A DNA stretch of 5,306 nt. Origin: Planctomycetota bacterium. GTDB taxonomy: Bacteria > Planctomycetota > B15-G4. Below are positions 5,155-5,306 of this stretch, piece by piece. The position numbers and the translations under genes are program-made. The stretch's first letter is position 1. Each line of letters begins with the position of its first letter. The notes under the pieces were generated by a model. The model ran no database searches. It was not told the DNA's origin and saw only the letters and a list, made by a program, of their open reading frames with translations. The stretch is from contig JACKHP010000046.1 of NCBI GenBank assembly GCA_020638905.1, positions 1 to 5,306 on the forward strand, written 5' to 3'.

Positions 5155-5306
5155 CACGCGCCGAGGCCGGCCGAACGGCCGTTGCGCGCGTCTGCACGAC
5201 GTCCCGCACCGGGAGTGGACGGACGGTCTGCCCGTTTCTCCAAAGCGCCGGTCCGCGGGCTCGCCGTGACGGCGGCCGAGGCACGGAACCGTGTGCCTCG
5301 CGGGTG
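5155..5306. promoter_or_regulatory. Non-coding region upstream of the sigma-54 promoter, with dyads
   Basis: I find no gene I can support between 5155 and the right edge. The stretch holds several dyads: AACGGCCGTT (5174-5183); the imperfect TGC-NN-GACGTC-NN-GCA (5193-5208, 12 of 16 positions symmetric, centred about 72 bases upstream of the expected transcription start); and the perfect 13-base CGCCGTGACGGCG (5262-5274, about 140 bases upstream). Enhancers for NtrC-type activators usually lie about 70-200 bases upstream, so the last two are the better placed candidates. A short, less GC-rich patch (5234-5245) separates them. Confidence 0.35.
5277..5300. repeat. Hairpin or dyad at the right edge
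   Basis: CGAGGCAC (5277-5284) and GTGCCTCG (5293-5300) are perfect 8-bp inverted arms around an 8-base loop. An alternative overlapping dyad is CACGG-AA-CCGTG (5282-5293). It may be a terminator of a gene beyond the edge or another protein-binding site; the window ends 6 bases later and cannot decide. No T-tract is visible. Confidence 0.4.

Noticed and set aside
2019..5243. Minus-strand open frame of 1074 codons
   Set aside because: It runs antisense through the well-supported kinase and regulator genes, and its translation is low-complexity Arg/His-rich sequence. It is a composition artefact.
2981..5269. Very long plus-strand open frame of 762 codons
   Set aside because: It overlaps the regulator and the minus-strand PRC-barrel gene, is rich in Arg/Ala/Gly as expected for a shadow frame in GC-rich DNA, and has no recognisable domain.
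5266..5306. Possible GTG start of a plus-strand gene at the right edge
   Set aside because: Only 13 codons are visible, there is no ribosome site, and the stretch carries two dyads. It cannot be supported.
1..5306. CRISPR arrays, tRNA or rRNA genes, insertion sequences, toxin-antitoxin or phage-defence genes
   Set aside because: I saw no spaced direct repeats, no tRNA-like cloverleaf with a CCA end, no transposase motifs and no defence-type domains.

Overview
The window is very GC-rich (about 70% by eye) bacterial DNA with dense, strongly GC3-biased genes. The first 125 bases are the tail of a protein ending in a motif of the type FQW-x-D-GAP-x-ALSN-x-TP. I associate this C-terminus, from memory, with large families of secreted proteins in uncultured or recently cultured Planctomycetota. 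The lineage call is tentative; nothing else in the window fixes the phylum.

Layout, left to right: (1) C-terminus of a plus-strand secreted-type protein (1-125). (2) A hairpin-rich convergent gap with a perfect 15-bp stem (170-204). (3) A small minus-strand gene for a 107-residue protein with two membrane helices (220-543). (4) A 135-base divergent regulatory region. (5) A plus-strand two-component operon: a membrane histidine kinase with a large extracytoplasmic CHASE-like sensor (679-2634), overlapping by 4 bases an NtrC-type sigma-54-activating response regulator (2631-4043). (6) A convergent gap with a strong hairpin terminator (4061-4092). (7) A minus-strand gene for an exported protein with two PRC-barrel-like domains (4160-5074). 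(8) A non-coding upstream region to the right edge (5075-5306).

The most interesting point is regulatory. The minus strand contains the sigma-54 -24 core TGGCAC only twice that I could find. Both copies lie just upstream of a minus-strand start codon, and both carry a correctly spaced TTG at -12: TGGCACG-AGGG-TTGC at 5154-5140 before the PRC-barrel gene, and TGGCACG-GAAC-TTGT at 588-574 before the small membrane protein gene. The regulator between them keeps every motif needed to activate sigma-54 polymerase, including GAFTGA. The simplest reading is a compact signalling island. An envelope sensor phosphorylates an NtrC-type activator, which switches on two flanking genes that are transcribed toward or away from the operon and encode one membrane and one exported protein. 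The signal and the effector functions are unknown. Several palindromes upstream of both promoters are candidate enhancer sites, but no single shared sequence is evident by eye.
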